A stretch of DNA of 64,000 nt from the NCBI RefSeq assembly GCF_024642105.1, contig NZ_JAHEBT010000054.1, positions 62,001 to 126,000 of the forward strand, given 5' to 3'. The translations under genes were made by a program, and so were the position numbers. The notes under the pieces are model-generated. The model was not told the origin of the DNA, searched no databases, and worked only from the letters and a program-made list of their open reading frames with translations. Shown in pieces: positions 34,536 to 44,239 of this stretch. Positions within the stretch are counted from its first letter, which is position 1. Every line of letters starts with the position of its first letter. The DNA is from Flavobacterium sp. (GTDB lineage Bacteria > Bacteroidota > Bacteroidia > Flavobacteriales > Flavobacteriaceae).

Positions 34536-36779
34536 TTACGACTTTACTAGTTTATGACTTTTCAATTTGGCATCCATTGGTTTTTTTACCACCGTTTTTG
34601 ATTGCAAGTCATCCAATACATTTAAAGCTTCTTCTACGTAAATATCTTTGGACAACGATTCGTGCCAACGATCTCTTTTCTCTTTCAAAGTAACATCTTT
34701 AGACATCACTTCTGCCTCATAAGGCAATGAACTAAACTTCAAATTGTTTTTGTAATTCTGAAGCGGTTTGTATTTTTTGGCTTTCTCTTCAATTTGTTTT
34801 TGAGCCAATTTAAATTGATCAATATTCAAACTGTACACATAATCTTCACTACGGCTGTCAATCCATTTGGCATTGTCTTCTACCAACTGGAATTGTGCAT
34901 TTTGAGCAATTCTATTTTTACTATTCGCAATCGCTTGGTTGAATTTTTTGTTATTTGTCCAAACACCGTATTGCGCTGGATCAATTTTATCCCAAGGCAT
35001 TGCATTATGCACATCGCGTTCTCCCATTTTTAAATAGGCGTAACGGTCTGGCATCACCACATCACTACTTACACCTTCTAATTGTGTTGAACCACCATTA
35101 ATTCTGTAGAATTTTTGAGTTGTAGTTTTCAATGCCCCTAAATCCCCTACCGAACTACTACGCACAAATTGATTCAAATCAATAACATTTTGTACAGTAC
35201 CTTTACCGTAGGTTTGTTTACTACCAATGATAATTCCTCGTTTGTAATCTTGAATGGCTGCAGCCAAAATCTCAGAAGCTGAAGCAGAAAAACTATTGAC
35301 CATAATTACCAATGGTCCATCCCACTCGATTTTTTTATCTCTATCATACAGCACTTCTTTTCTTTTTCCTGCTGATTTGATTTGAACAATAGGTCCTTCT
35401 TCAATAAACAATCCCGCAATATCCACAACTGTTGATAAAGACCCTCCTCCGTCATCACGAACGTCTAAAACGATACCGCTAACGCCTTCTTTTTTCAAAC
35501 GTGACACTTCTAAAGCTATATCTTTCCCCGCGTCTCTACCGTCTTTATTTTCAAAGTTAATATAGAATTTAGGCAAATAGATTACCCCATATTTTAACCC
35601 GTCTTTCTCAACAACACTTGATTTAGCATAGGTTTCCTCAATCTCAACAACATCTCTAATGATTGAAATGACCTTTATTGTTCCATCTACCTTTTTCACC
35701 GTTAGACGTACTTCAGTTCCTTTTGGACCTTTGATTTTTTTCACTACATCGTCCAAACGCATTCCCACCACATCAACTGGTTGTTGATTACCTTGACCTA
35801 CTTTAATTACTAGATCACCTGCTTCTAATTGTTTTCCTCTCCAAGCAGGACCTCCCGAAATCAACTCGGAAATTTCAGTATAATCGTTTTTCTTTTGCAA
35901 ACGCGCTCCGATGCCTTCCAATATACCGCTAATACTTACATCAAAACGCTCTTTTTCTTCGGGCGCTAAGTAATTCGTATGTGGGTCAAAACGGCCTGTA
36001 ATCGTATTCAAATACACTGAAAAATAATCGTTTCTATCCAAATCCTTAATGAACCCAAAATATTCGTCCAATGATTTCAATGAACTCTCTCTCGTATCTT
36101 TTTCTAACTCTGTAAAAGTTTTCACTTTTCCAGCATCAGCAGGAACTTGTTTATTGTTCTCAACAGTATTTTCTTGAAAAATACCTTCTGGATTGATTGG
36201 AGCGGCGGCTTCTTTTAAATCTTTATCTACTTTACCATTGTTTTCTTGAATCTCCAAACGATCTACTAAAGACGACAAGGTAGATAGTTTAATTTGCTTG
36301 CGCCATCTTTCATTTAATTCTGATGCATTTTTTGCATACGGCATTTTCTCATAATTCGTATTGAATGATTCGTCTACTTTATAATCAAACGGTTTGCTCA
36401 ATACTGATTTATAAATGGCTTTACTCTCCTCCATACGTTGCATTAAACGAGTATAAGTCAAATCAAAAAACGTCAAGTCCTTGTTCAAAATTTGATTATC
36501 CAATTCCAATTCGTATTTAGAAAACTCATCGATATCTGATTGCAAGAAAAAACGTTTTGATGGATCTAAGGCCTCGATATAATCTTTGTAAACTCCTTTA
36601 GAAAATTCATCGTCCATTGTTGCGGGACTATAATGCCCTTTTTCAAGTACAAACGTCAATAATTCAATCAACAATTTGTCTTTTTCTGGATCAGTTGAAG
36701 TAGCATAATTGGACTTAAATGCCAACAATGATAATGACAGAAAGGTGACAACTAAGAGTATTTTATAGTTTCTTTTCAT
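34536..36779 (-). CDS. prc: Carboxy-terminal processing (tail-specific) protease, S41
   Basis: A protein of about 747 residues starting MKRNYKILLVVTFLSLSLLA, a signal anchor or signal peptide. An N-terminal helical domain (to about 220) is followed by a PDZ domain (ISGILEGIGARLQKKNDYTE, GPAWRGKQLEAGDLVIKVGQ) and an S41 peptidase domain with the Ser in MVNSFSASASEILAAA and Lys in KQTYGKGTVQNV. The C-terminal DUF3340-like region completes the Prc layout. It trims C-termini of periplasmic proteins. An ATG at 36800 would add seven residues; 36779 is chosen because it places the basic n-region at the start. Confidence 0.92.
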   Translation of the reverse strand: MKRNYKILLVVTFLSLSLLAFKSNYATSTDPEKDKLLIELLTFVLEKGHYSPATMDDEFSKGVYKDYIEALDPSKRFFLQSDIDEFSKYELELDNQILNKDLTFFDLTYTRLMQRMEESKAIYKSVLSKPFDYKVDESFNTNYEKMPYAKNASELNERWRKQIKLSTLSSLVDRLEIQENNGKVDKDLKEAAAPINPEGIFQENTVENNKQVPADAGKVKTFTELEKDTRESSLKSLDEYFGFIKDLDRNDYFSVYLNTITGRFDPHTNYLAPEEKERFDVSISGILEGIGARLQKKNDYTEISELISGGPAWRGKQLEAGDLVIKVGQGNQQPVDVVGMRLDDVVKKIKGPKGTEVRLTVKKVDGTIKVISIIRDVVEIEETYAKSSVVEKDGLKYGVIYLPKFYINFENKDGRDAGKDIALEVSRLKKEGVSGIVLDVRDDGGGSLSTVVDIAGLFIEEGPIVQIKSAGKRKEVLYDRDKKIEWDGPLVIMVNSFSASASEILAAAIQDYKRGIIIGSKQTYGKGTVQNVIDLNQFVRSSSVGDLGALKTTTQKFYRINGGSTQLEGVSSDVVMPDRYAYLKMGERDVHNAMPWDKIDPAQYGVWTNNKKFNQAIANSKNRIAQNAQFQLVEDNAKWIDSRSEDYVYSLNIDQFKLAQKQIEEKAKKYKPLQNYKNNLKFSSLPYEAEVMSKDVTLKEKRDRWHESLSKDIYVEEALNVLDDLQSKTVVKKPMDAKLKSHKLVKS

Positions 36780-36984
36780 AAAGGTAATTATAGTATTCAT
36801 CAAGTTTTTTGTCTAAATTACAGTAAAAATAATACCAACAATTATAAGGATGACATAATTTTTTGTTAAAGATATAAAATTGTTCTTTTTGGCAAAGATT
36901 AAATAGTTGAAGTTGGTATTTTTTGTTTTTCTTTGTTTATTATTTTTACCAAAGTCTAATTAATCACGCTTATTCGACACTCTC

Positions 36985-37260
36985 TTGAAAAACAAAACCG
37001 ACATACTCTTTGGATTCGTTATTGGATTAATTACTTCTCTTTTAGGTTGTTTTTTATTCATTCGTTTATTCACTGATTACACCTTTGTTACTGGAATCGA
37101 ATTAGTACAGGCTGATGGTAAATTAGGCAAGATTATCACTTTAGGAACTGTGTTGGATTTAATCGTTTTTTGGGCTTTACTAAAATCAGATAAAGAGTTC
37201 ATGGCACGCGGTGTAATTTTAGCAGTGATAGTTCTCACCATTATTACTTTGTTTGTATAA
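36985..37260 (+). CDS. Small membrane protein with TTG start
   Basis: A 91-residue protein with three hydrophobic segments (ILFGFVIGLITSLLGCFLFI, IITLGTVLDLIVFWALLKS, GVILAVIVLTIITLFV). The initiation codon is TTG 36985, with no ATG available before Met at about residue 73. TATTTTTA at 36941 is a one-mismatch -7 element. Lies 27 nt upstream of lpxB, so likely cotranscribed. Function not recognised. Confidence 0.6.
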   Translation: MKNKTDILFGFVIGLITSLLGCFLFIRLFTDYTFVTGIELVQADGKLGKIITLGTVLDLIVFWALLKSDKEFMARGVILAVIVLTIITLFV

Positions 37261-37287
37261 CTTTCAGAAAAATACGCAATAAAAAAG

Positions 37288-38400
37288 ATGAAATACTACA
37301 TTATAGCTGGAGAAGCTTCGGGCGATTTACACGGAGCCAATTTAATGAAAGCCTTATACCACGAAGACCCGAAAGCCAAGATTCGTTTTTGGGGAGGCGA
37401 TTTGATGCAAGCTGTTGGCGGAACTTTGGTAAAACATTACAAAGAACTCGCTTTCATGGGATTTATTGAAGTCCTATTCAATTTAAAAACCATTTTAAAC
37501 AACATTAAAATTGCCAAAAAAGACATTTTGGAGTTCCAACCTGATGTAATCGTTTTTATTGATTATCCCGGATTTAACTTGCGTATTGCTAAATGGGCAA
37601 AAACCATGAATATCAAAACCCACTATTACATTTCGCCTCAAATTTGGGCTTGGAAAGAAAATAGAATCACCGACATCAAGCGCGATGTGGATCAGATGTA
37701 TGTGATTTTGCCTTTTGAAAAAGAGTTTTACGAAAACAAACACCACTACCCTGTCCACTTTGTGGGACATCCTTTGATTGATGCCATCCACAACCAACCA
37801 CCAATTGATACTGCTATTTTTAGAAAAGAAAACCAGTTAAACAATCAACCCATTATTGCGATTTTACCAGGTAGCCGAAAACAAGAAATTACCAAAATGC
37901 TCTCCGTGATGTTAAGTGTAGCCAATGATTTTACAGACTACCAATTTGTGATTGCGGGTGCGCCAAGCCAAGAATTTTCTTTTTACAAAAAGTTCATTAC
38001 CAACTCCAACATCAAATTCATTTCGAATAAAACCTACTCGTTACTGCAAATCGCCACAGCTGCTTTGGTAACTTCTGGAACGGCTACATTAGAAACGGCT
38101 CTTTTTAAAGTTCCCGAAGTGGTATGCTACAAAGGAAGTTGGGCTTCGTACCAAATTGCCAAGCGCATCATTACCTTGAAATACATTTCGTTAGTGAACC
38201 TCATTATGGATAAAGAAGTCGTAACGGAATTAATTCAAGACGACTGCACCACGGAACGTATCAAAGAGGAATTAGCTAAAATTTTAAAAGGAGAGCACCG
38301 CACTCAACTTTTAACTCAATACGACCATTTAGAAAAAAAACTAGGCGGTATTGGCGCGAGTCAAAAAACAGCACAGTTGATAGTGGCGAATTTGAAATAG
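37288..38400 (+). CDS. lpxB: Lipid-A-disaccharide synthase
   Basis: A 370-residue GT19 enzyme joining UDP-diacylglucosamine and lipid X in lipid A synthesis at the inner membrane. Motifs: YYIIAGEASGDLHGANLMKA, WGGDLMQAVGG, ELAFMGFIEVLFNL, VIFIDYPGFNLRIAKW-type block (here VIVFIDYPGFNLRIAK), YYISPQIWAWKENR, FVGHPLID, AILPGSRKQEITKML and VTSGTATLETALFKVPEVV. Length normal. Confidence 0.97.
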   Translation: MKYYIIAGEASGDLHGANLMKALYHEDPKAKIRFWGGDLMQAVGGTLVKHYKELAFMGFIEVLFNLKTILNNIKIAKKDILEFQPDVIVFIDYPGFNLRIAKWAKTMNIKTHYYISPQIWAWKENRITDIKRDVDQMYVILPFEKEFYENKHHYPVHFVGHPLIDAIHNQPPIDTAIFRKENQLNNQPIIAILPGSRKQEITKMLSVMLSVANDFTDYQFVIAGAPSQEFSFYKKFITNSNIKFISNKTYSLLQIATAALVTSGTATLETALFKVPEVVCYKGSWASYQIAKRIITLKYISLVNLIMDKEVVTELIQDDCTTERIKEELAKILKGEHRTQLLTQYDHLEKKLGGIGASQKTAQLIVANLK

Positions 38401-38417
38401 TTTAAGAAGTATTATTA

Positions 38418-38451
38418 AAAAGCTTCCAGCCTTTTAAAGTTGGAAGCTTTT
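38418..38451 (+). terminator. Terminator of the AAGCTTCCAG family, copy 3
   Basis: AAAAGCTTCCA (38418-38428) and TGGAAGCTTTT (38441-38451), then more T residues, after lpxB. The loop keeps GCCTTTT of the other two copies. Confidence 0.85.
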
Positions 38452-38496
38452 TTAATTTTTATATAGTTCGCTTTTAATTTTTTGTATTTTAGTAAC

Positions 38497-40533
38497 ATGA
38501 AAGTTTTGCAATTCCCCCTAGCAAGAGTTACATTGGTTTTTATTGTAGGTATTGTATTTGCCTATTATGCACAACCTAGTCCCAATCTTGTGTTCGCCTC
38601 TCTATTTTTGGCTACCCTATTATTGGGTGGTGTTTATTTCTGGTGTACCAAAAAACCACATCGTCTTCGTTATTTTGGCCTGACTGTTTACGGACTAGCT
38701 TTTGTCATTGGTGTAAGTACCCAAACCATTCATACTGATTCCTATCAAAAAAATCATTACACCCAAATTCAAAACGTTTTTGAGCAACAACACACTTTTA
38801 CGTTAGTACTCAACGAAAAATTAAAAAGTAGTAATTCTAATCAGCGGTATGTGGCTTTGGTAAGCCAAATAGACAAAACCCAATGTTCTGGAAAATTGCT
38901 ACTCAACATCAGAAAAGACAGTTTGCATCATGTTTTTGTTATTGGCAATCGACTCCAAATCCAAGGCAGTTTGTATCCCAACAGTAGTCCGAAAAACCCC
39001 AACCAATTTGATTATGGGAAATACCTAACGAACAAACAAATTTATGGACAGTTGTATGCTGATGCCACTGACATCAAAGTAAGTTCTCTGATTGAAAAAG
39101 ATAGTTGGTATTATGCTGCCCAAATTCGGAATACTATCATAAATAATTTAAAAAAAGATGGTTTTCACTCCACAGAACTGAATGTAGCTGTTGCTTTACT
39201 GCTAGGTCAGCAACAAGACATTGACCCTGAAATTATCCAAGACTATCAATATGCGGGAGCAGTCCATATTTTATCCGTTTCAGGCTTGCACATTGGTTTC
39301 ATTTTATTGTTTGTCACCTTCGTTCTTAAGCCTGTCCCTAACAACCGAAAAGGTTCATTGCTGAAATTGATTGTCATTTTGTATTCGCTTTGGCTGTTTG
39401 GAATATTGGCAGGATTAGCGCCTTCAGTGGTGCGTTCTGTAACCATGTTTTCGTTTGTAGCCATTGGACAACACCTTCGCCGAAGCGTGAATATTTACCA
39501 CACTTTATTGGTCTCTATTTTACTGATTTTATTGGTACAACCCGCTTTTCTATTTGATGTAGGATTTCAACTCAGTTATTTGGCGTTGTTTTTTATCTTG
39601 TGGTTTCACCCTCTATTATCAAGCCTTTGGGAGCCCAAAAACAAAATTTCAAAATACATTTGGGACATTCTTAGCGTTTCTTTTGCCGCACAAATGGGAA
39701 CACTCCCTTTGAGTTTGTATTATTTTCATCAGTTTCCAGGATTATTTTTTATAACTAATTTGGTCATCATTCCTTTAACAGGATTCATAATGGGATTGGG
39801 CGTGTTAGTGATGGTATTAGCCTTTTTTGACCAATGTCCTTTTTTCTTATCTAAAGCATTGGAATGGAGTTTGTTTGTAGTGGACAAAATCATCCATACC
39901 ATCGCGAATGCGGAACAATTCATTATTAAAGACATTCCGTTTACGCTAGCCTTCCTTTTGAGTAGTTATGCGGTAGTTTTCAGTGGCATTCTTTGGTTTA
40001 AGAAACCGCAATTTCAACGTTTGGTTGCTGTATTAGTATCGGTTATTGTAGTACAAATTGCTTTTTTATGGAACGAATGGACGATAGAAAACCAACAAGA
40101 ATGGGTAGTTTTTAATTCCAATAAAAACACTTTGATGGCCGAACGCAACGGAAAATCCGTTACGCTTTACGCAAATGATAGCCTCCAAAAAGTCGGTGCA
40201 AAAAACAACACACTGAATGCCTATCTTGTAGGCAATTTTAGTCATTTGGCTGCAGCCAAAGAATTAAAAAACAACATTTTCTTCAATGGAAAGCGTATTT
40301 TAATTTTAGATAGCACAGGCGTGTATCCAAAACAGCAGCATCCCGATATCATCGTACTCACTCAATCACCTAAAATTAATTTAGAACGACTCATTCAAAT
40401 AAGTCAACCTAAAGAAATTGTCGCCGATGCGTCCAATTACAAAACCTTGCAGAAACTTTGGAAAGCCAGTTGTGAAAAAGAAAAAATCCCTTTTCACTCG
40501 ACTAGTGAAAAGGGATTCTATATCCTGCGTTAA
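38497..40533 (+). CDS. comEC: ComEC/Rec2-family membrane protein with degenerate C-terminal domain
   Basis: A 678-residue protein. N-terminal helices and a DUF4131-type OB domain (KSSNSNQRYVALVSQIDKTQ, PKNPNQFDYGKYLTNKQIYG) lead into the Competence domain (LLGQQQDIDPEIIQDYQYAG, AVHILSVSGLHIGFILLF, ILAGLAPSVVRSVTMFSF, YLALFFILWFHPLL). ComEC forms the DNA-uptake channel in naturally competent bacteria. The C-terminal about 140 residues occupy the place of the metallo-beta-lactamase nuclease but lack HxHxDH; the ending (QPKEIVADASNYKTLQKLWK, then FHSTSEKGFYILR) still follows the usual MBL end. The start is ATG 38497, not the weaker upstream frame at 38482. Confidence 0.85.
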   Translation: MKVLQFPLARVTLVFIVGIVFAYYAQPSPNLVFASLFLATLLLGGVYFWCTKKPHRLRYFGLTVYGLAFVIGVSTQTIHTDSYQKNHYTQIQNVFEQQHTFTLVLNEKLKSSNSNQRYVALVSQIDKTQCSGKLLLNIRKDSLHHVFVIGNRLQIQGSLYPNSSPKNPNQFDYGKYLTNKQIYGQLYADATDIKVSSLIEKDSWYYAAQIRNTIINNLKKDGFHSTELNVAVALLLGQQQDIDPEIIQDYQYAGAVHILSVSGLHIGFILLFVTFVLKPVPNNRKGSLLKLIVILYSLWLFGILAGLAPSVVRSVTMFSFVAIGQHLRRSVNIYHTLLVSILLILLVQPAFLFDVGFQLSYLALFFILWFHPLLSSLWEPKNKISKYIWDILSVSFAAQMGTLPLSLYYFHQFPGLFFITNLVIIPLTGFIMGLGVLVMVLAFFDQCPFFLSKALEWSLFVVDKIIHTIANAEQFIIKDIPFTLAFLLSSYAVVFSGILWFKKPQFQRLVAVLVSVIVVQIAFLWNEWTIENQQEWVVFNSNKNTLMAERNGKSVTLYANDSLQKVGAKNNTLNAYLVGNFSHLAAAKELKNNIFFNGKRILILDSTGVYPKQQHPDIIVLTQSPKINLERLIQISQPKEIVADASNYKTLQKLWKASCEKEKIPFHSTSEKGFYILR

Positions 40534-40538
40534 AACAG

Positions 40539-41000
40539 TTATTTTTTCTTCAAAATTCCATCAGCAACTGCCAACCAAGCTTTAGGTCCACCAGCCACAT
40601 ACCCTGTATTACCCAACGCTTGGAAATTAATTTTCCCAGCTGATTCTTGTACATTGCTAAAAAATACTGTTGGATATCCTTGAATACCAAAAATTTGTTG
40701 CAACTGACCGTTTTGTTGTTTGATTTCGTTCGTTTGTGGTTTACTTCTTGGGTAATCCAATTCGACCAAAACCACATTATCTTTTGCCCAAGTAGCAAAT
40801 TCTGGTGTTCTCAAAACTTCTTTTTGCAAACGAATACACCAACCACACCAGTCACTTCCAGTAAAAAACAACAACAATGGCTTTTTAGTTTTCTTAGAAA
40901 CTTCAATCGCTTTATTTACATTGGTTTCCCAATACAATTCTTGTGCTTGTAGAGAAATTGAACCTAAAACAAATACTAAGGTGATAATTATTTTTTTCAT
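40539..41000 (-). CDS. Secreted thioredoxin-like protein (WCGWC)
   Basis: A 153-residue protein with signal MKKIIITLVFVLGSISLQAQ. The mature part is a thioredoxin fold: KKPLLLFFTGSDWCGWCIRL holds a CxxC of Cys-Gly-Trp-Cys type, LVELDYPRSK follows, and GIQGYPTVFF contains the cis-Pro. This is the DUF255/thioredoxin_7-like group in the periplasm. Converges on comEC with 5 nt between stops, and follows the POT gene at 36 nt on the same strand, so probably the last gene of the peptide-use operon. Confidence 0.82.
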   Translation of the reverse strand: MKKIIITLVFVLGSISLQAQELYWETNVNKAIEVSKKTKKPLLLFFTGSDWCGWCIRLQKEVLRTPEFATWAKDNVVLVELDYPRSKPQTNEIKQQNGQLQQIFGIQGYPTVFFSNVQESAGKINFQALGNTGYVAGGPKAWLAVADGILKKK

Positions 41001-41035
41001 TTTGTTGTATTTTTTATGAAATCAAAATTAGTGAT

Positions 41036-42523
41036 TTATTTCACTTCCTGCATTAATTTTTTTATCAAAGGTGTAATCACAATTAAAAATACACCTGCAA
41101 TAATCGAATAAATGGCCAATTGATAATAGCCTTCGGTGTACGATTGTAATTTAGACACTAATGTATTTCCTGTGTCTGAATTGGACATAGCAGCACCTAA
41201 TTTCCCAGCGGCTAATTGACCAAATGCGCTAGCCAAAAACCACAACCCCATCATCATTCCGAAGAGGCGTTTTGGCGAAAGCTTAGTAATAATTGACATC
41301 CCAATAGGTCCTAAACACAATTCGCCAACAGTAGTTACCAAATAAGCAAAGGTAAACACGTTCAAAGAGGCAATTCCTTTCACATTAGCAAAAAATCGGG
41401 TGAGGTAAAAGATATAAAACGAAGCACCAAGGAATAAAAATCCGATGCCAAATTTCACAATTGTATTGGGTTCTATTTTTCTCTTCCCTAACCACAACCA
41501 TAGCAACCCAATTAGTGGACTCAATACAATCACAAAAAAAGTATTGGAACTGTTGTTGACTACATTAGGGTCGATATGAAAGAATAGCAAACTATCATTC
41601 AGATTGTCTTTTGCAAAAAGGGACAATGAACCACCGCTTTGCTCATAAATCGCATTGAATAAAAAGTAAAAAAAGATGAATAAGAACGCCGCAATTAATT
41701 TTTTTTGCAAAGCGATATTCTTCACATTTACTGTTTCTATTACAAAATATAAAATTGCCAGTACCCCTATTGTGTACATAAAGTAATCCGTATAATCCGT
41801 GTTTTTTACCATTAAAAATATCAATGGAATACTCAACAACGAACCTACATACACTGCAATTTCTCTGACTTTTCTTTTATTGGACGCTAAATTCAATAAC
41901 GGGGAATCTCCAATAGGGCCCAACTGTTTTTTGGTCAACAAAAATGTAATCAAACCTAAAAACATCACAATAGCCGCCGATAAAAAACACCATTGCCAAG
42001 AATAATATTTCCCTAAATAAATACACAGCGCCCCTCCTAAAAGTCCGCCCACGTTAATTCCAGCGTAGAACATTCCGTAACCGGCATCGCGTCTGTTGTC
42101 ATTTTCATGATACAATTCACCCACCATAGATGAAATATTGGGCTTAAAAAACCCAGTCCCAATTATAGAAAATGCGATTCCATAATAAAACAAAGTTGCT
42201 GGTGAAAGAGCGATTAATAGATTGCCTAAAATCATAACTATGCCACCAAACAACAGGGATTTTTTGAACCCTAAAATTTTATCAGCAAAAATCCCTCCGA
42301 TAAAGGTGAACGCATAGACAAAAGCTTGAATAGCTCCGTATTGTAAATTTGCCGCTTCGTCTTTTAACAACAATTGGTCGACCATAAAATAAGTCAAAAC
42401 CCCACGCATTCCATAAAAACAGAAACGTTCCCACATTTCTACTAAAAACAAATACCACAATTGCTTGGGGTATTTGCCTTCAAAGTTTTGAATTTTTTCT
42501 AAGGTTAAATTATCGGATACCAT
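41036..42523 (-). CDS. POT/PTR family proton-dependent oligopeptide transporter (second copy)
   Basis: A 495-residue protein with about 14 helices of the POT/NRT1 family, importing di- and tripeptides with protons. The signature ExxERFxYYG appears as EMWERFCFYGMRGVLTYF; GGIFADKILGFKKSLLFGG and TGFFKPNISSMVGELY are the family blocks (PTR2). Its start overlaps the 3' end of the upstream POT gene by 14 nt, so they form a tandem pair. Clearly related to its neighbour but not a recent duplicate (many substitutions, shorter). Confidence 0.9.
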   Translation of the reverse strand: MVSDNLTLEKIQNFEGKYPKQLWYLFLVEMWERFCFYGMRGVLTYFMVDQLLLKDEAANLQYGAIQAFVYAFTFIGGIFADKILGFKKSLLFGGIVMILGNLLIALSPATLFYYGIAFSIIGTGFFKPNISSMVGELYHENDNRRDAGYGMFYAGINVGGLLGGALCIYLGKYYSWQWCFLSAAIVMFLGLITFLLTKKQLGPIGDSPLLNLASNKRKVREIAVYVGSLLSIPLIFLMVKNTDYTDYFMYTIGVLAILYFVIETVNVKNIALQKKLIAAFLFIFFYFLFNAIYEQSGGSLSLFAKDNLNDSLLFFHIDPNVVNNSSNTFFVIVLSPLIGLLWLWLGKRKIEPNTIVKFGIGFLFLGASFYIFYLTRFFANVKGIASLNVFTFAYLVTTVGELCLGPIGMSIITKLSPKRLFGMMMGLWFLASAFGQLAAGKLGAAMSNSDTGNTLVSKLQSYTEGYYQLAIYSIIAGVFLIVITPLIKKLMQEVK

Positions 42524-44204
42524 GCATCATTTTTTTCAAGAAAGGCGTCAAGGCAAATAATATCAATGAAGCAATTCCTGTCAACACTACGAACACCATA
42601 AAGAATTCAAATAGATTGTGAATTTCAAAACCTGCAAAAACAGGGTTATGATCGCTAATTTGATTATCGGCTAATAACTTCAATTGTTCAGCTGTTGGCG
42701 TGATTTTTTTATCTAAAACAGACTGCAAATCAATCCCTAATGTTTTTGCTTTATCAAATTTATCACCTGTTGCTGGCAAGATAGATCCTAAAGTTCCTCC
42801 TAATGCATATCCTGAAGCATTCGACAAAAAGAAAACACCATATAATAAAGAGGCAAAACGTTTTGGCGATAATTTACCTACTAATGACAGACCAATTGGC
42901 GACAAGCACAACTCAGCACAAGTATTTAAAAAATACAATAAAATCAACCATTTAACCGCTAATAAGCCAGAAGTCCCTAAACCTTTAACTTGATTAGCAA
43001 TCATAAAGAAACTCACTGTAATTAAGAATAAGCCTAACGCCAATTTAAATGGAGAAATAGGCTCTTTATCTTTGGCTCTTAATCTGTCCCATAACATACT
43101 GAACGGTACTGCCAAAAGAACAACGAAAAGTCCGTTAAAGATTTGCACCATCGAAGCCGGCATTTGCCAACCAAACATAAAAGTTCTGTCGGTTTGGTTA
43201 TCAGCAATAAACGTTAACGAAGAACCTGCTTGTTCAAAGGCGGCCCAAAAGAAAATAATAAAAAACGACACAATATAAATTACTAGAATTCGGTCTCTTT
43301 CTATTTTGGTCAATGAACTATCTGATAAAATTAATCCTGCTAAAGTAATACCGCTGGCGTAGATGATTGGATAAATAATGGTTTTTACCACATTATCCCC
43401 ATCAACAGAGAAATGAAATAACAAAAACAATCCCACAAAACAAGCTACTGCTACCGCTAAAGCTGTTGGAGTAAAAACGGCTTTTTGCGCTTCTCCTTCT
43501 TCATAATCTGAGGATTCATTTTTAGAAGGCAATCCGCCTAATGGTTTTCCTTCTGGAGAAACAACATATTTGTTTTTCAAAAAGTAGAACAAAATAGTCC
43601 CTAATACCATCGCTATCGAAGCGGCAAGAAATCCCCATTTGAAAGCATGAATATCTCTAATACCACCCGCATCTTTCACATCTCCTAACAAGGGACAAAT
43701 GGATTGACCTAAGAAAGCCCCAATGTTAATTCCCATGTAGAAAATAGTAAAGGCTGTATCCAATTTATTTTTTTCTTGTTTTGGATACAAACTTCCCACC
43801 ATAGAAGAAATATTAGGTTTGAAGAATCCATTACCAAAAATAATAGCTCCCAAACCACTGTACATAATCGTAGTGGCTAAAGGTAAATTTTCACCAAAAA
43901 CACTCGCACTAGTAAATAACAATAACTGTCCAATCGCCATTATCAATCCACCCAACATAATACAATTTCTATTGCCTAAAAAACGATCGGCAATAAATCC
44001 TCCTAACATTGGAGTTAAATAACAAAGCCCTAAGAAACCTCCATAAATTAAGGACGCATCTTCTTCTTTCATTACTAATGAATTCACAAGAAACAGTACT
44101 AATAAAGTTCGCATTCCGTAGAAATTGAATCGTTCCCACATTTCTGTTCCAAACAATACCCAAAGTCCTTTTGGATGCGCTGTTTTCGATTGAGTTGCTG
44201 TCAT
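42510..44204 (-). CDS. POT/PTR family proton-dependent oligopeptide transporter (first copy)
   Basis: A 564-residue POT-family transporter. Motifs: TEMWERFNFYGMRTLLVLFL, GGFIADRFLGNRNCIMLGG, GNGFFKPNISSMVGSLYPKQ, FTIFYMGINIGAFLGQSICP, and the late FFWAAFEQAGSSLTF (the FWxxFEQ block). It carries a hydrophilic loop near residues 215-235 and an extra segment near 495-520 absent from the second copy. It lies 35 nt downstream of the dipeptidyl peptidase gene, which would supply its substrates. Confidence 0.92.
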   Translation of the reverse strand: MTATQSKTAHPKGLWVLFGTEMWERFNFYGMRTLLVLFLVNSLVMKEEDASLIYGGFLGLCYLTPMLGGFIADRFLGNRNCIMLGGLIMAIGQLLLFTSASVFGENLPLATTIMYSGLGAIIFGNGFFKPNISSMVGSLYPKQEKNKLDTAFTIFYMGINIGAFLGQSICPLLGDVKDAGGIRDIHAFKWGFLAASIAMVLGTILFYFLKNKYVVSPEGKPLGGLPSKNESSDYEEGEAQKAVFTPTALAVAVACFVGLFLLFHFSVDGDNVVKTIIYPIIYASGITLAGLILSDSSLTKIERDRILVIYIVSFFIIFFWAAFEQAGSSLTFIADNQTDRTFMFGWQMPASMVQIFNGLFVVLLAVPFSMLWDRLRAKDKEPISPFKLALGLFLITVSFFMIANQVKGLGTSGLLAVKWLILLYFLNTCAELCLSPIGLSLVGKLSPKRFASLLYGVFFLSNASGYALGGTLGSILPATGDKFDKAKTLGIDLQSVLDKKITPTAEQLKLLADNQISDHNPVFAGFEIHNLFEFFMVFVVLTGIASLILFALTPFLKKMMHGIR

Positions 44205-44239
44205 AAATCTATTTTTTGGTTGTAATTATTGGTTAGTTA

